A stretch of 15,321 bases of DNA from Teretinema sp964641135 (GTDB lineage: Bacteria; Spirochaetota; Spirochaetia; Treponematales; Treponemataceae): NCBI GenBank assembly GCA_964641135.1, contig CAZXJV010000068.1:1-15321 (forward strand), written 5' to 3'. This document shows positions 8,377 through 13,793 of the stretch, in pieces. The notes under the pieces were generated by a model. The model saw only the letters and a program-made list of their open reading frames with translations, searched no databases and was not told where the DNA came from. Both the position numbers and the translations under genes were made by a program. How positions within the stretch are numbered: position 1 is the stretch's first letter; each line of letters starts with the position of its first letter.

Positions 8377-8661
8377 GACCATCCAATGGACGTTTAACTC
8401 AGTGGTAGAGTGCGGCAAAAGCCTGCGGCTTTGCCCGGAGTTTCCAGGACGGGGTCCTGAAAACTCCACACATATAAGGGTGCTTTGAAAAAACAGCTTG
8501 AACGCTGAAATCAGACCATCCAATGGACGTTTAACTCAGTGGTAGAGTGCGGCAAAAGCCTGCGGCTTTGCCCGGAGTTTCCAGGACGGGGTCCTGAAAA
8601 CTCCACACATATAAGGGTGCTTTGAAAAAACAGCTTGAACGCTGAAATCAGACCATCCAAT
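8377..8661 (+). repeat. Two identical 137-bp repeats carrying the 5' part of tRNA-Val
   Basis: Units 8388-8524 and 8525-8661 appear identical by eye, and a matching 11-nt lead-in begins at 8377. Each unit starts with the first 26 nt of the tRNA-Val gene (acceptor 5' strand, whole D-arm, into the anticodon stem) and then diverges. The rest holds two hairpins (8414-8435 and 8437-8467 in unit 1; 8551-8572 and 8574-8604 in unit 2), a short linker, and a left arm ending GACCATCCAAT that abuts the next tRNA copy. No anticodon or T-arm is present, so these are not functional tRNA genes. No protein gene is supported here. Confidence 0.97.
8414..8467 (+). other. Double hairpin replacing the anticodon arm (unit 1)
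   Basis: Two adjacent stem-loops start exactly where identity to the tRNA ends. The first, 8414-8435, pairs GGCAAA(A)GCC with GGCTTTGCC around TGC. The second, 8437-8467, pairs 14 nt on each side (GGAGTTTCCAGGAC against GTCCTGAAAACTCC) with one mismatch and a GGG loop. Neither is followed by a T-run, so they are not typical terminators. The same pair recurs at 8551-8604. Confidence 0.85.
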
Positions 8662-8773
8662 GGACGTTTAACTCAGTGGTAGAGTGCTACCTTCACACGG
8701 TAGAAGTCACTGGTTCAAATCCAGTAACGTCCATTGGATGGTCTGGGTATTTTAAAGCTGTGTTTTCAAAGCA
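8618..8773. repeat. Long imperfect inverted repeat enclosing tRNA-Val
   Basis: The left arm (8618-8668) and right arm (8726-8773) pair in three blocks: TGCTTTGAAAA (8618-8628) with TTTTCAAAGCA (8763-8773), 11 bp; ACAGCTT (8630-8636) with AAGCTGT (8755-8761), 7 bp; and CAGACCATCCAATGGACGTT (8649-8668) with 8726-8745, 20 bp, the last 7 being the acceptor stem. The tRNA therefore sits at the tip of a roughly 50-nt-arm palindrome. The same left arm recurs upstream and the same right arm downstream. Confidence 0.93.
8662..8733 (+). tRNA. tRNA-Val, anticodon CAC
   Basis: A full 72-nt cloverleaf. The acceptor GGACGTT (8662-8668) pairs with AACGTCC (8726-8732), with discriminator A at 8733. The D-stem is ACTC/GAGT with loop AGTGGTA. 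The anticodon stem CTACC/GGTAG encloses loop TTCACAC, giving anticodon CAC (8694-8696), which reads GUG valine codons. The variable loop is AAGTC. The T-stem ACTGG/CCAGT encloses TTCAAAT. The 3' CCA is not encoded. Flanks continue the acceptor pairing, giving a 20-bp perfect inverted repeat (8649-8668 with 8726-8745). It is the only intact copy among the half-copies on both sides. It may be dispensable if a tRNA-Val(UAC) exists elsewhere, which is family knowledge and cannot be seen here. Confidence 0.97.
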
Positions 8774-9068
8774 GTGCAGACTTCACACGGTGGGGTCAGG
8801 GCGCGACAGCGAGCTGACCCAGGCACTGGTTCAAATCCAGTAACGTCCATTGGATGGTCTGGGTATTTTAAAGCTGTGTTTTCAAAGCAGTGCAGACTTC
8901 ACACGGTGGGGTCAGGGCGCGACAGCGAGCTGACCCAGTCACTGGTTCAAATCCAGTAACGTCCATTGGATGGTCTGGGTACTTTAAAGCTGTGTTTTCA
9001 AAGCAGTGCAGGCTTCACACGGTGGGGTCAGGGCGCGACAGCGAGCTGATCAGGATAGTAACGATCCA
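8734..9068 (+). repeat. 116-bp repeats carrying the 3' part of tRNA-Val (two full, one decayed)
   Basis: Units 8734-8849 and 8850-8965 are full. A third, 8966-9068, keeps the right arm and the hairpin start, then loses most of the T-arm and ends in a degraded AGTAACGATCCA. Each unit is a right arm beginning TTGGATGGTCTGGG, then CTTCACACGGT (the tRNA anticodon loop and part of its 3' stem), a hairpin in place of the variable loop, then the complete T-arm, acceptor 3' strand and discriminator. The D-arm and acceptor 5' strand are absent. Units 1 and 2 differ by about one base (CCCAGG or CCCAGT before CACTGG); the third right arm has two substitutions. Short repeated reading frames here are by-products. 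Confidence 0.96.
8793..8820 (+). other. Hairpin at the variable-loop position of the 3' half-tRNA
   Basis: GGGTCAG (8793-8799) pairs with CTGACCC (8814-8820), with a small CGC/GCG stem around GACA inside the loop. It sits between the anticodon-loop segment and the T-arm in each downstream unit, and recurs at 8909-8936 and, truncated, from 9025. The intact tRNA has only AAGTC in this place. Confidence 0.85.
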
Positions 9069-9147
9069 GGATCGGCTGCGTATTAACATAATCGCGGTTA
9101 TCTTTCACTAAACCTGCGTTTTCAATAAAATTGATAGCAGTGTAAAC
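9069..9147. other. Unassigned spacer after the repeats
   Basis: About 80 nt between the last decayed half-tRNA and the promoter of the next gene. I see no gene, tRNA, clear terminator or further copy of the repeats here. Confidence 0.6.
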
Positions 9148-9176
9148 TTGACACTCGCTACCTGTGGCCGTATGCT
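9148..9176 (+). promoter_or_regulatory. Sigma70 promoter of the NYN gene operon
   Basis: A consensus -35 TTGACA (9148-9153), a 17-nt spacer and a -10-like TATGCT (9171-9176). The expected start near 9183 leaves a leader of about 14 nt that holds the ribosome binding site AGGGAGA (9184-9190) before ATG 9197. Confidence 0.75.
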
Positions 9177-9196
9177 GATTTAGAGGGAGATTTATA

Positions 9197-9904
9197 ATGC
9201 CCGATAAATTCAGGAATATTGCTGTCTTGATTGATGCAGAAAACATCTCCCATTCATATCTTGAGGATATATCCGAAAAAGTTGCTTTGTATGGCATTGT
9301 TTCTGTACGGCGGATATATGCCGACTGGACAAGCGAAAAAATGAAGGGATGGAAAACACACCTTCAGGAATATGCAATTCAACCGATACAACAGTTCAGC
9401 AACACAGTTGGAAAGAATTCTACAGATAGTGCACTTATTATTGATGCAATGGATCTATTATACCTGTCGCATTTTGATTGTTTTTGTATCGTATCAAGCG
9501 ACAGTGATTTTACCCGTCTTGCAAATCGAATACGTGAGCAGGGTAAGTATGTAATCGGAATAGGTGAAAAAAAGACTCCAAGCTCATTTGTCAACGCCTG
9601 CAATGAGTTTTTGCATATTGAAGTAGCAGTCAAGGAAAAAACAAACGGCAAGACACCGCATGAAACCCGTAATAAAACTGAAATTCTGCTTGAAAAGGCT
9701 GTCGATCAGCTGTCAGATTCGTCAGGCTGGGTAATGCTTTCCCAGTTAATGCAGTATATACGTCAAGTCAAACCTGATTTTGATTTAAAGGAATTGGGCG
9801 TGCGCAAGCCGATTGACTATTTCAGCAACCGAAAAGACAAGTACCGCATTATGAAGGAACGGGAAGATGCGCCAGGGGCTGTATTCATCTCCCGTATACG
9901 ATAG
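9197..9904 (+). CDS. NYN-domain RNase-like protein with probable C-terminal LOTUS domain
   Basis: A 235-residue soluble protein. Residues 1-145 fit a NYN domain, a PIN-like metal-dependent nuclease fold found in LabA-type and MARF1-type proteins. The motifs are NIAVLIDAENIS (D13, E15, N16), KNSTDSALIIDAMD (D77 and D83) and FCIVSSDSDFTRL (D102, D104), so the acidic metal site appears complete. Residues about 155-220 fit an OST-HTH/LOTUS RNA-binding module (LLEKAVDQLSDSSGWVMLSQL, then DFDLKELGVRKPIDYF). It should act on RNA in the cytoplasm; the target is unknown. It has its own strong promoter and a good AGGGAGA site. Only 12 nt separate it from the lipid kinase-like gene downstream, so the two are probably co-transcribed. 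The tRNA-half repeats end about 130 nt upstream; a link is not shown. Confidence 0.9.
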   Translation: MPDKFRNIAVLIDAENISHSYLEDISEKVALYGIVSVRRIYADWTSEKMKGWKTHLQEYAIQPIQQFSNTVGKNSTDSALIIDAMDLLYLSHFDCFCIVSSDSDFTRLANRIREQGKYVIGIGEKKTPSSFVNACNEFLHIEVAVKEKTNGKTPHETRNKTEILLEKAVDQLSDSSGWVMLSQLMQYIRQVKPDFDLKELGVRKPIDYFSNRKDKYRIMKEREDAPGAVFISRIR

Positions 9905-9916
9905 GCGGAATAGACA

Positions 9917-10543
9917 GTGGGTGTATTGGCCGAGTTCAGATACAGGAAAATATCTCAATCCACAACAGTGAATGATCTTTTGAAAGAATTTTTCCGGAAG
10001 TCCATTCATCTTTGTGCCGGTTTTATACCCTTGTTCGCTTCTGTAAACAGAAGTCTGACAATGATACTTTTATCGGCCATGCTCGTGTTTTACATTGCAG
10101 CAGAGACACTCCGTTTACACGGTATATATGTGCCGGTGATTTCCCGTGTTACTGCAATTGCCGCCCGAAAACGGGATCAGGGTAAATTTGTGCTTGGCCC
10201 GGTCACCTTGAGCATCGGGATTCTTCTGGCCCTGTTCTTTTTTCAGCCACAGGCATCCTGTCTTGGCATCATGGCCCTGGCATTTGGCGACGGAATTGCA
10301 AGTCTGGCCGGAAAACTTTTTGGCCGCCGTGAAATCCCCTGGACAGGCGGAAAAACGTTCGAAGGCAGTGTGGCTTGCTTTTTTGCTGTTTTAGTTTCCT
10401 CGCTCCTTATTCTCCGCGATATTCCTTCAGCCTTTGCATTGGCCCTGTTTGCAGCGGTAATTGAGCTTCTGCCTTTGGGCGATTTTGATAATATTGTTAT
10501 ACCGGTATGTATAGCCGGCGGAGCCTTGCTCCTGGCATCCTGA
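9917..10543 (+). CDS. CTP-dependent lipid kinase-like membrane protein (dolichol kinase/DGK1/VTE5 group)
   Basis: A 208-residue polytopic protein with about six hydrophobic segments (near 29-43, 47-64, 92-109, 114-133, 152-167 and 171-207). It carries the polyprenol/phytol kinase and CTP-dependent diacylglycerol kinase signature: ALAFGDGIASLAGKLFG (GDG 124-126), then GRREIPWTGGKTFEGS (about 136-151), and a late ELLPLGDFDNIVIP (E183, DN at 190-192). Members use CTP to phosphorylate a membrane lipid alcohol; the substrate (diacylglycerol, a polyprenol or another alcohol) cannot be read from sequence. The start is taken as GTG 9917, with AGGCGG 8 nt upstream; an in-frame GTG at 9968 is possible but has no ribosome site. 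It lies 12 nt after the NYN gene. Automated annotation may call such proteins phosphatidate cytidylyltransferase. Confidence 0.87.
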   Translation: MGVLAEFRYRKISQSTTVNDLLKEFFRKSIHLCAGFIPLFASVNRSLTMILLSAMLVFYIAAETLRLHGIYVPVISRVTAIAARKRDQGKFVLGPVTLSIGILLALFFFQPQASCLGIMALAFGDGIASLAGKLFGRREIPWTGGKTFEGSVACFFAVLVSSLLILRDIPSAFALALFAAVIELLPLGDFDNIVIPVCIAGGALLLAS

Positions 10544-10594
10544 TGGCCGAAATGTGTTGGTCATCAAAATGCGGACACCAGGCCCATTATGCGG

Positions 10595-11452
10595 TTACTG
10601 CCACAAATAATGCTGGTGTATGCTGATCAGATACCGCCAGCATCCTGAACAGAACAGCACCAGTGAAATCAGAAGCATCAGCCAGTTATCTGTTCGTGTA
10701 ATAAAGTAGTAGCCGGCAAGGATGAGCAGCATTCCAAATGCTGCACGATGGTACTCTTTTATGGAACGCGTATAGCCTAGCACCAGATAGGACAGAATAG
10801 AAAGGATCCCCAGGACCAGCTGAACAACCGTAATAGCTGTTGTGTATCCTGTAGCAGCAACAAAGGTCGACTCAACAATCCCTGCGCTTATCGGAATGGC
10901 CCGGGCCAGGGAAAGACTGAAAAAAGCCAGTAAAAACAGACCCGGTCCTATCTGCTGGACAAGTAATCCGTTCGCAAAAATAGCACCGGCAAGCAACACC
11001 ATCAGGGTCAGGAAACGGGAGAAGAACACTATTCTTGTAACGACAGCAGCAACAAACGCGCTGTCTATAAGATGCTGATACAGAGGAAGCAGGAGCCGGC
11101 TTGATTCCAGGGTCAGTGCGAACGCAAAGACAGCGAAGAATGTAATTTCTGTTGTATGGGTTTTCTCAAAGTAGACCAGTATCAGGATAAGGAGGGCAAG
11201 CCCGGAGATCGGCATAATGGTAGTTGCGGCAACTGTTGCATAGGGGCTGTAACGGAATGCGTTCAGCGCAGATATGCCAAACAATGGGCGATAAGTCATC
11301 CAGTTTTCGGGATTAATCCCGTGTGCGAGAATTATTACAAGACAAACAATCGTTGCAGCTACTATACAGCCGCTGAGAACGAGGGCGCCGGAAATAAATC
11401 TGTTACGGGTTGCAATGGTCATGGCACATAATACCATATAAAAAGGCGTCAA
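10595..11452 (-). CDS. Polytopic membrane protein of unknown function
   Basis: I do not recognise a family. The 285-residue product has about eight hydrophobic helices (near 20-44, 72-95, 103-125, 143-165, 170-190, 200-225, 236-251 and 256-272) with short loops; it is an integral inner-membrane protein. The middle contains charged or polar membrane-edge motifs (ALTLESSRLLLPLYQH and RIVFFSRFL) that might be functional, but no transporter or enzyme signature is visible. The start is uncertain: the longest reading begins at TTG 11452 with AGG a few bases upstream, while ATGs at 11437 and 11422 lack good ribosome sites. It converges with the lipid kinase-like gene (51-nt gap) and diverges from the DUF2259-like gene (41-nt gap). 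Confidence 0.82.
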   Translation of the reverse strand: MTPFYMVLCAMTIATRNRFISGALVLSGCIVAATIVCLVIILAHGINPENWMTYRPLFGISALNAFRYSPYATVAATTIMPISGLALLILILVYFEKTHTTEITFFAVFAFALTLESSRLLLPLYQHLIDSAFVAAVVTRIVFFSRFLTLMVLLAGAIFANGLLVQQIGPGLFLLAFFSLSLARAIPISAGIVESTFVAATGYTTAITVVQLVLGILSILSYLVLGYTRSIKEYHRAAFGMLLILAGYYFITRTDNWLMLLISLVLFCSGCWRYLISIHQHYLWQ

Positions 11453-11493
11453 GTCAGCCTGAATCCATGACGATACACTAATGAGGAGTCTGT

Positions 11494-12177
11494 ATGCGGA
11501 AAATTGCGCTTTTAGCAGTTCTTACCTGCGCTGTGCTTGTACCTGTTTTTTCCGGGGATGTTGCACATTTTGTTAATCTCGGGTTCTCGGCCGATGGCGC
11601 ACGATTCTTTTTTGGCCAGCACGGCCGGACTGATGTTGATTTTCATGCCTATGCTGAAATCTATGGTGTGGATGTTCAGCTTAACCGGTATCTACCCAAT
11701 GGCGTATTCAAGACCGAACCGTCAGGGACTACTGCCGGCAGGGACGGAAGGGGCGTTTTCCTTGCCCTGCAAAACCAGGCCGCTTCATTTATTCGTTCCC
11801 AGGGTATAGACAGCTCACGACAGGGCCGCCCCTTGTTCGTTCAGACCGAAGACGGTGCCGGGGTCGGTACGATAGAGTTCCGTGATTTTGAGAAAGGTAT
11901 CAAGTATACCGTTCAGCTGCATTCTGCAGCCGAAGGACGCGGTGCTACGGTCAAGTCCTCTTTCCATCTGACTGTTGAACGTCAAGCCGATGACGCTCAG
12001 GCAATACACCGTACCGTTGGTTTACCCGGATTTAACCGGCCTTCTGTCAAGGATTACCGGATTCGCCGCGTTATTACCGATGAGTCCGGACGCTCACTGG
12101 TTTTTGTTGTTGAAAAAATACAGCATGACCGCAACGGCGATTCTATCCGTTATATGGTTGAAACTGTCAGGTTTTAA
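11494..12177 (+). CDS. Predicted secreted protein, DUF2259-like
   Basis: A 227-residue exported protein. Residues 1-20, MRKIALLAVLTCAVLVPVFS, form a clear signal peptide, with cleavage expected near SGD. The mature start, VAHFVNLGFSADGARFFFGQHG, followed by a beta-rich middle and the late motif YRIRRVITDESGRSLVFVVEK, fits the DUF2259 family of predicted secreted proteins as I remember it; its function is not known. There is no cysteine after the signal sequence, so it is not a lipoprotein. A strong ribosome site GAGGAG (11483-11488) precedes ATG 11494. The last 11 nt overlap the end of a convergent minus-strand frame. Family naming is moderate in certainty; secretion is well supported. Confidence 0.85.
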   Translation: MRKIALLAVLTCAVLVPVFSGDVAHFVNLGFSADGARFFFGQHGRTDVDFHAYAEIYGVDVQLNRYLPNGVFKTEPSGTTAGRDGRGVFLALQNQAASFIRSQGIDSSRQGRPLFVQTEDGAGVGTIEFRDFEKGIKYTVQLHSAAEGRGATVKSSFHLTVERQADDAQAIHRTVGLPGFNRPSVKDYRIRRVITDESGRSLVFVVEKIQHDRNGDSIRYMVETVRF

Positions 12178-12577
12178 CAGGCTGTTCAACAGCGCGAAGC
12201 ACTTGTATAACAGTCTCGCCGTCTTCATACAGGGTTCGTGCAAGAACCCTGTTGTCTTTCATAACTGCTCCCCTCCATAAACCTTCAAGCCAGACAGCTC
12301 TTGATAAGTCCTTGCAGACCGATTCCAGGGTTTTATTGTCCGGAATACCGGTTTTTTTATCCAGACGTTTTTGGGCAAAAAGAAAAAATCCCGGATCTAT
12401 TGTATTGATAGTGTGGCATTCTCCGCTTAAAAAATCCGATTCGGCAGGTTCAAGCGTCCGGTGATCGGCCAGACACGACCAGAAACATAGATTCATTGTT
12501 CCGTCAGGAGCCGGGTTATCAGGCGTTCCTGATTGAATTTGCCGGTGCAGTTCAAGTAGATGGCAGGTTTGTTTCAT
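12167..12577 (-). CDS. Small hypothetical protein
   Basis: A 136-residue product with no family that I recognise. No signal peptide or membrane segment is seen. The C-terminal half, ESVCKDLSRAVWLEGLWRGA and NRVLARTLYEDGETVIQVL, reads like a real folded protein with helix then strand, and no competing plus-strand frame spans the region. An in-frame TGA lies 15 nt before the ATG at 12577, so the N-terminus cannot be longer. The ribosome site is poor (only ATCAGA before the ATG). The 3' end overlaps the DUF2259-like gene by 11 nt in a convergent arrangement. Four cysteines are scattered without a metal motif. Confidence 0.55.
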   Translation of the reverse strand: MKQTCHLLELHRQIQSGTPDNPAPDGTMNLCFWSCLADHRTLEPAESDFLSGECHTINTIDPGFFLFAQKRLDKKTGIPDNKTLESVCKDLSRAVWLEGLWRGAVMKDNRVLARTLYEDGETVIQVLRAVEQPVKT

Positions 12578-12705
12578 TCTGATGGTATATCACGCATCCC
12601 GGTACACACTCAAGTTCACCCGAAAGCATTTTTTTATCTATGTATCCGGCAGGAAGAACGAATAAGGCTACATTGACAGAGTGCCGGGAAATGGACTGTT
12701 AATTC

Positions 12706-12711
12706 AGGAGG
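12706..12711 (+). promoter_or_regulatory. Consensus Shine-Dalgarno of the lipoprotein gene
   Basis: AGGAGG with a 5-nt spacer before ATG 12717, the best ribosome site in the window; it fixes this start. A TTGACA (12673-12678) lies upstream, but a -10 box at the usual distance is poor and would put the RNA start inside this site, so I do not call a promoter. Confidence 0.85.
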
Positions 12712-12716
12712 TATAG

Positions 12717-13736
12717 ATGCGCCTGTCTCGTGTGTATGTTTTTGTTGTTATCAGCCTTGTTGTCCTTATATGGAGCTGCTGTTCGATCGACAGTGCTGTT
12801 GTGACGTTGTGGGGCGGTGCAACGACTGTTCCCAAATTGATACAGATTGAGGTTGTTTCATCTTCAGCTCTGAGGGTGTTTTTTTCGGAGCGGGTTCAGG
12901 TCCGCAGTGCTGAAGTGCTCAGTGAATCAGGATCCTTTGTTTATTGCGCCACAGCTGAATACATCCCTCCTGTCCCGGCGTCCGGGGCCTGGCATGAGGT
13001 TCGTTTTACTGTTGAAACAGCCCTGGATTCGGGTGGCAGTTATTATCTTGCCGGAATTGTATCAGGATCATCTGGAAACAGTCTTTCTTTTGCCGTGCCC
13101 TTTACCGGTTTTAATGACAGGGTTCCACGGTTAATCCTGAATGAGATTCGCTTTGACTATGACAAACCCAAGGTCGAATTTATAGAAATTAACGCTTTAA
13201 CAGCCGGGAATCTTGCCGGGGTGCGTCTTCTGAATACCGCAAATACAGCAGACCCTTTTTTCGAATTCCCTTCAATAGAGGTTGCGGCCGGAGAGTTTAT
13301 TGTGTTTCACTTTCGGTCTCTGGAAGAGGGCCTTGTCAATGAGCTCGGTGATGATCTTGCAGCGTCGGCCGGAACAGAGGCTTTACCGACAGCTCGCGAC
13401 CTGTGGGGTACTGCAGTACGTGCTCCTTTACGCAAGACCAATGTTATTTTACTGGAAGAGCGTAAAGGCGGCGCCGTACTGGATGCTTTTGTTGGCTGTG
13501 AAAGCGATAAAACAGAATGGCCGACTGTTCTTCTGGCCGAAGCTGCCGCACGGGCTGTCCGCGAAGGAGCCTGGGGCCCTGATGCGTCAACAGGGAGTGC
13601 TGTTGTTACTACCGGTACCAGTCCGACACGGACACTCGGGCGTACCGAGCTTTCCGTCGATACGGACAGGGCCGTGGACTGGAAGATCGCTCCGACCGGT
13701 AAGGCAAGCCCCGGTAAGGTAAATGTTCCTCACTGA
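12717..13736 (+). CDS. Putative lipoprotein with lamin-tail-like (LTD) domain
   Basis: A 339-residue exported protein. The N-terminus MRLSRVYVFVVISLVVLIWS precedes C21-C22. The LIWSC sequence fits the relaxed lipobox that spirochaetes tolerate (Trp at -2 would be unusual elsewhere), so lipid attachment at C21 is likely but not certain. Residues about 40-130 look like a beta-sandwich in the style of Big-like/SbsA Ig-like domains (PKLIQIEVVSSSALRVFFSE). Residues about 138-300 fit a lamin-tail domain: RLILNEIRFDYDKPKVEFIE, then NLAGVRLLNTAN and AAGEFIVFHF. It probably sits in the envelope and binds a protein or other partner; no catalytic motif is seen. It precedes the U32-family gene by 57 nt on the same strand. 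Confidence 0.83.
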   Translation: MRLSRVYVFVVISLVVLIWSCCSIDSAVVTLWGGATTVPKLIQIEVVSSSALRVFFSERVQVRSAEVLSESGSFVYCATAEYIPPVPASGAWHEVRFTVETALDSGGSYYLAGIVSGSSGNSLSFAVPFTGFNDRVPRLILNEIRFDYDKPKVEFIEINALTAGNLAGVRLLNTANTADPFFEFPSIEVAAGEFIVFHFRSLEEGLVNELGDDLAASAGTEALPTARDLWGTAVRAPLRKTNVILLEERKGGAVLDAFVGCESDKTEWPTVLLAEAAARAVREGAWGPDASTGSAVVTTGTSPTRTLGRTELSVDTDRAVDWKIAPTGKASPGKVNVPH

Positions 13737-13743
13737 CAGAGGT

Positions 13744-13772
13744 TTGCACAAGTTCCTGATACCGGCTATTAT
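13744..13772 (+). promoter_or_regulatory. Possible sigma70 promoter of the U32 gene
   Basis: TATTAT (13767-13772) is a good -10 box. The -35 is weak: TTGCAC (13744-13749) with a 17-nt spacer. The expected start near 13779 just precedes the ribosome site AGGGGGA (about 13782-13788) of ATG 13794. Confidence 0.4.
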
Positions 13773-13793
13773 ACAGACGGTAGGGGGAAAGCC

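Noticed and set aside
8388..8661. Additional tRNA genes in the upstream repeats
   Set aside because: Only the first 26 nt match; there is no anticodon arm or T-arm in the unit.
8377..9068. CRISPR array
   Set aside because: The units are 116 and 137 bp with no short direct repeat alternating with unique spacers, and no cas genes are present.
8377..9068. Integron attC cassette array (GTTTAAC resembles an attC core)
   Set aside because: The GTTTAAC is ordinary tRNA D-arm sequence, there are no cassette genes, and the opposing core motif is missing.
8662..9068. Standard integrative-element att scars at a tRNA 3' end
   Set aside because: This would explain duplicated 3' ends but not the matching duplicated 5' halves, the inverted-repeat arms or the hairpins. 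No integrase gene is in the window.
8774..9111. Two repeated short reading frames (MQTSHGGV...) across the downstream repeats
   Set aside because: They arise from translating the 116-bp tRNA-derived repeats, whose period is not a multiple of three, and have no ribosome sites. Not genes.
10541..10566. Hairpin TGATGGCC/GGTCATCA as terminator between the convergent genes
   Set aside because: Has an 8-bp stem with one G-U pair but no T-run on either strand; it includes a stop codon and could be chance.
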